Of a stretch of 9,377 nt of DNA, positions 6,527 to 9,377 are shown piece after piece; the stretch's first letter is position 1, and each line of letters starts with the position of its first letter. Source of the DNA: Granulicella sp. UBA5172 (GTDB lineage Bacteria > Acidobacteriota > Terriglobia > Terriglobales > Acidobacteriaceae); the NCBI GenBank assembly GCA_002413385.1, contig DHWW01000166.1, positions 34,208 to 43,584 on the forward strand, read 5' to 3'. A program made the translations under genes and the position numbers. Below the pieces are notes generated by a model, which was not told the origin of the DNA, made no database searches, and was given only the letters and a program-made list of their open reading frames with translations.

Positions 6527-6844
6527 ATGGCTACCAAAGTTGCTGCAATCCCTGAGAAGCTCTTCGAGTGTGAAGTGAAACGTCGTCGTGTCCGAGCCAC
6601 TGGTGGCTACGAGCCGTTCTGGAAACTCAAGAGCGTCGCCGATGCCATCCTCGATGGCGACACGGAGTTTCGCTGCAAGGAGTGCCACGGCGCTCTGAAG
6701 CTGCACAAGCGCCACACTCCCGGTGCGGTCTCGCACGTCGAGCACAAGCTCAAGAGCGACTCCGAGCACTGCCCAGTGGGCGCGCGCTTCCATGCTGCGA
6801 CCGATGGCCGCGAGACGCGACTTTCCGGCGCTCCCGTAGCCTAG
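6527..6844 (+). CDS. Small Cys/His-rich, zinc-ribbon-like protein between tldD and pmbA
   Basis: A 105-residue protein I cannot assign to a named family. It has a basic N-terminal part (KRRRVRATGG, residues 18-27) and the stretch YEPFWKLKSVADAILDGD. A compact Cys/His cluster follows: Cys50-x2-Cys53-His54, His60, His63, His70-x2-His73 and His81-Cys82. FRCKECHGALKLH followed by SHVEHK and HCP resembles zinc-finger modules with an H-x-x-H partner pair, such as the CoiA N-terminal type. I infer metal binding. No signal peptide or membrane segment is visible. The start is well supported: GAGGA (6513-6517) lies 9 bases before the ATG. It sits 62 bases after tldD and 19 before pmbA on the same strand, so it is probably co-transcribed with both. 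It may be an adaptor, regulator or substrate of TldD/E, or an unrelated passenger. Confidence 0.85.
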   Translation: MATKVAAIPEKLFECEVKRRRVRATGGYEPFWKLKSVADAILDGDTEFRCKECHGALKLHKRHTPGAVSHVEHKLKSDSEHCPVGARFHAATDGRETRLSGAPVA

Positions 6845-6851
6845 CGTTCGC

Positions 6852-6856
6852 AGGAG
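6852..6856 (+). promoter_or_regulatory. Ribosome binding site for the TTG-started pmbA
   Basis: AGGAG sits 7 bases before TTG at 6864. Its strength and spacing single out this TTG as the pmbA start. An ATG at the equivalent position is absent, and the protein reading from the TTG matches the family from its first helix. Confidence 0.7.
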
Positions 6857-6863
6857 ATCTCCG

Positions 6864-8288
6864 TTGAGCACAGCGACCACCCACGCCACTGATCTCAAGC
6901 AGCTCGCCGCAGAGGCTGTGGCGCGAGCACTTGATCTCGGCGCAACCGATGCCGAAGCCGTCGCCGTCGAGAGCGAAGACTTCGGCGTCAACGTGCGCCT
7001 CGGCCAGGTCGAGCAGCTCACCGAGTCCGGCTCGCGTGCTCTGGGCCTGCGCGTCTTTTTCGCCGATGCCGCAGGCCAGCGCACTGCCAGCACCTCTACC
7101 AGCGACCTCTCACCCGAGGGCGTCACACGGATCATCGAATCCGCGGTCGAGCTCGCGAAGGTCACCGGCGCCGATCCCTTCGCCGGCCTGCCCGATCGAG
7201 CAGCCTTCGGCTCGAACGACGTCGCCAGCCTCGCGCTCTACTTCAACGATGTTGACGCGATCCCTCCTGCGGAACGCATCGAAATCGCCAGGCGCTGCGA
7301 AGCGTCCGCCATGGGCTTCGATACGCGCATTCAAAATTCTTCCGGAGCAGACTTCGACGCCAGCAACCTGCATCGCGTCATGGTCAACTCGCGGGGCTTC
7401 ACCGGCGAGTACCGCAGCAGCTACTGCGGCTTCTCTGTCACCCCCATCGCGCAGGACGCCAGCGGCGCCATGCAGCGCGACTTCTGGTACTCCAGCGCAC
7501 GCACGGCAAAGCTCCTCGCGTCACCCGAAGAGGTTGGCCGGAAGGCAGCGGAACGCGCACTTCGGCGTCTGGGCGCTCGTCCCGTGATGACCCAACGCTG
7601 CCCTGTCGTCTTTGCTCCCGAGATAGCCCGCGGCCTCATGGGGAACCTCCTCGCCGCAGCCGACGGCGACTCCATCTATAGAAATTCGAGCATGTTCTCT
7701 GGCAAGCTGGGCGAGCAGGTTGCGGGCGAAAACATCACCATGATCGACGACGGCACGATGGTCTTCGATCACACGCTTCCCAACGGTGAAACCCTCCGCG
7801 TCGGCGGCTTTGGCACGTCGCCCTTCGACGGAGACGGGCTCGCAACGCGCCGTACGGTCGTCATCGAGCGCGGCATCCTCAAAGAGTTGATGCTCAACAC
7901 CTACACCGCGCGCAAGCTCTCCATGCAGTCGACGGGGAAGGCCTCACGCGGCCTCGCGGGCGCGCCCGGCATCGGCGGCGGCAACTACTTTCTCGAGCCC
8001 GGCAGCCTTACGCCCGAGCAGATTATCGGCGGCGTTCCGTCCGGCCTGTACGTGCTGCAGACCATGGGCCACGGCGTGAACCTCGTCACCGGCGACTACT
8101 CCGTCGGTGCCAGCGGCCTGTGGATCGAGAACGGCGAACTCGCCTACCCGGTCGAACAAATCACCATCGCCGGAAATCTCAAAGACATCTTCCGCAACGT
8201 CGTGGCCATCGGCAACGACCTCGAATTCCGCGGCGCTGGTGCCGTCCCGACGGTCCGCATCGAAGGTCTGACCGTCGCTGGCAGCTAA
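6864..8288 (+). CDS. pmbA: TldD/E protease partner subunit PmbA (TldE)
   Basis: A 474-residue PmbA/TldE-like protein, the paralogous partner of TldD that lacks the metal site and shapes the protease chamber. No HExxxH is present; the corresponding region reads VVFAPEIARGLMGNLL (residues 248-263). Family blocks include TSTSDLSPEG (77-86), SSMFSGKLGEQV (275-286), DGTMVFDHTLPNGE (296-309), GIGGGNYFLEPG (369-380) and HGVNLVTGDYSVGASGLW (403-420). The sequence then continues with IENGELAYPVEQITIAGNLK, one of the most conserved stretches of the family. The length is close to E. coli PmbA (about 450). Translation starts at TTG with a strong AGGAG 7 bases upstream. It follows the small Cys/His protein by 19 bases and is followed 32 bases later by the UvrC-like gene. 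Presence of both subunits argues for a working TldD/E complex. Confidence 0.96.
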   Translation: MSTATTHATDLKQLAAEAVARALDLGATDAEAVAVESEDFGVNVRLGQVEQLTESGSRALGLRVFFADAAGQRTASTSTSDLSPEGVTRIIESAVELAKVTGADPFAGLPDRAAFGSNDVASLALYFNDVDAIPPAERIEIARRCEASAMGFDTRIQNSSGADFDASNLHRVMVNSRGFTGEYRSSYCGFSVTPIAQDASGAMQRDFWYSSARTAKLLASPEEVGRKAAERALRRLGARPVMTQRCPVVFAPEIARGLMGNLLAAADGDSIYRNSSMFSGKLGEQVAGENITMIDDGTMVFDHTLPNGETLRVGGFGTSPFDGDGLATRRTVVIERGILKELMLNTYTARKLSMQSTGKASRGLAGAPGIGGGNYFLEPGSLTPEQIIGGVPSGLYVLQTMGHGVNLVTGDYSVGASGLWIENGELAYPVEQITIAGNLKDIFRNVVAIGNDLEFRGAGAVPTVRIEGLTVAGS

Positions 8289-8320
8289 CCTCGCACCAAC
8301 AGCAGTCTAAAATCCATCCT

Positions 8321-9377
8321 GTGGCTGCGCCCTTTTCTTTCGACCATCGCATCGAGTTCCTTCCCGAGAACTCTGACGAGCTTCTGCGCGCGATCCCCGC
8401 CGCCCCCGGCGTCTTCAGTTTGCGCGGAGAAACCGGCGAGCCCTACCTCACGCGCACCGCCGATCTGCGCCGCCGCCTTCGCCGGCTGCTTGCACCGCCT
8501 GAAGCCGTCGACGAGCAGGGCCGCCCCATCCTCTCCAAACGCCTCAACCTGCGCGAGCGTGTCCGCTTCATCGAGTGGACGCGCACCGGCTCCGACTTCG
8601 AATCCACACTGCTCCTCTACTGCGCCTCGCGTGCAGCCTTCGGGCCCGAAGAAGCACGCCGCCGCCTGCGCCTCCACCCTCCCTACATGCTGCGCGTCAC
8701 GATGTCGCACCAGCACCCGCGCGTCTACTCCACCAATCGTCTCAGCAAGAAATCGCTCCACGAATTCTTCGGCCCCTTCCCCTCCCGCGCTGCCGCCGAC
8801 CGCTATGGCGACGCCGTGCTCGACCTCTTCCTTCTGCGCCGCTGCTACGAGGACCTAGAGCCTTATCCCGAACACCCCGGCTGCGTCTATGGCGAGATGA
8901 AGAAGTGCATGCAACCCTGCAAGGAAGGCAATCCGCAGGCTTGCACGCCCGAGCAGTACGCCACCGAGGCCCAGCGCGTCTTCGCCTTCTTCATGACCCG
9001 CGGGCAGTCGTTGCTGGACGAGGTCGCCGCGCAACGCGAGGCCGCCAGCGAGGCCATGGACTTCGAAGCCGCCGCAGCACTGCACAAGCAGTGGGAGAAG
9101 GTGCGCGCTGCGTCTCTCCTGGCCGACGAACTCGTTCGCCCTGTCGCGGATCTGCGCGCCCTCATCCTGCAGGAAGCCGCTCCCCGCAGTCATGGCGACC
9201 AGGGCAACTCCCGCACCGAAGACGCCGCCGTCTTCCTGCTCGAGCGCGGCCAGATCGTCGGCCCCGAACGGCTCTCGACGCTCGGCGTCCGCGCCGTCCG
9301 CGAGCAGACCGCCGTCGGCAGCAGCCTCTTCGCGCAGCCCCTGATGCTCGCTGCCGTCCCTCTCGGCGAACCGGATG
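8321..9377 (+). CDS. UvrC-like protein with degenerate GIY-YIG domain (partial, runs off window)
   Basis: An uninterrupted frame of 352 codons with no stop before the window edge. Residues 29-57 occupy the GIY-YIG position but read PGVFSLRG and PYLTRTADLRRRLRRLL. Phe32 replaces the first signature Tyr, Thr44-Arg45 replace Gly-Lys of YIGK, and Leu56 replaces a later Tyr. The second Tyr (42), Arg52 and a Glu in SDFESTLLL (Glu94) remain. Four cysteines, C175-x12-C188-x7-C196-x3-C200 (KKCMQPCKEG), match the UvrC [4Fe-4S] ligands. A UVR motif for UvrB contact follows (about 230-265, including AMDFEAAAALHKQWEKVRA). The C-terminal RNase H-like nuclease region is not reached, so the length is unknown. 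GTG at 8321 is the best start but has no clear Shine-Dalgarno. It lies 32 bases after pmbA. A repair-related role is inferred; it may be a UvrC paralogue rather than the main UvrC. Confidence 0.85.
   Translation, partial: MAAPFSFDHRIEFLPENSDELLRAIPAAPGVFSLRGETGEPYLTRTADLRRRLRRLLAPPEAVDEQGRPILSKRLNLRERVRFIEWTRTGSDFESTLLLYCASRAAFGPEEARRRLRLHPPYMLRVTMSHQHPRVYSTNRLSKKSLHEFFGPFPSRAAADRYGDAVLDLFLLRRCYEDLEPYPEHPGCVYGEMKKCMQPCKEGNPQACTPEQYATEAQRVFAFFMTRGQSLLDEVAAQREAASEAMDFEAAAALHKQWEKVRAASLLADELVRPVADLRALILQEAAPRSHGDQGNSRTEDAAVFLLERGQIVGPERLSTLGVRAVREQTAVGSSLFAQPLMLAAVPLGEPD

Noticed and set aside
8321..9377. Possible frameshift or pseudogene in the UvrC-like gene because of its odd nuclease motif
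   Set aside because: Codon-by-codon reading gives one continuous frame, and the UvrC cysteines and UVR motif lie in that same frame, so the unusual residues are substitutions and not the result of a broken frame.

Overview
The window is GC-rich (by eye about 60%) and densely coding. It looks like chromosomal DNA of a soil-type bacterium. Codon choice and the gene set (a lipoprotein with a DUF1906-type barrel, a GIY-YIG-degenerate UvrC relative, a tldD/pmbA pair) remind me of Acidobacteriota (Terriglobales/Acidobacteriaceae). That placement is from memory of similar proteins and was not tested. I see no rRNA, tRNA, insertion sequence, CRISPR array, integrase or long repeat, and no gene-free stretch longer than 141 bases.

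Left half (23-3844, minus strand): four genes read leftward with gaps of 5, 40 and 57 bases, which fits one transcription unit. In order of transcription they are a YfiT/DinB-type metal-dependent transferase, a GNAT acetyltransferase, a 627-residue protein of unknown role with a C-terminal PD-(D/E)XK nuclease-like domain, and an aldo/keto reductase. The mix of putative thiol transferase, acetyltransferase and oxidoreductase suggests small-molecule or stress chemistry, but nothing ties the nuclease-like protein to that theme.

Centre (3845-3985): a 141-base divergent intergenic region. It holds a candidate minus-strand promoter, a short dyad over its -10 box, and a GC-rich hairpin in the predicted leader of the YfiT-like gene.

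Right half (3986-9377, plus strand): a secreted lipoprotein with a GH25-like barrel of the DUF1906/Rv2525c type comes first. It is followed by tldD, a 105-residue Cys/His-rich protein, pmbA (tldE), and a UvrC-like gene cut by the window edge. TldD and PmbA should form the heteromeric TldD/E metalloprotease, with the metal site only in TldD. The small protein encoded between them is the best candidate for an undescribed partner or substrate. The UvrC-like protein keeps the four cysteines of the UvrC iron-sulfur cluster and the UvrB-interaction motif, but its GIY-YIG nuclease signature is eroded.
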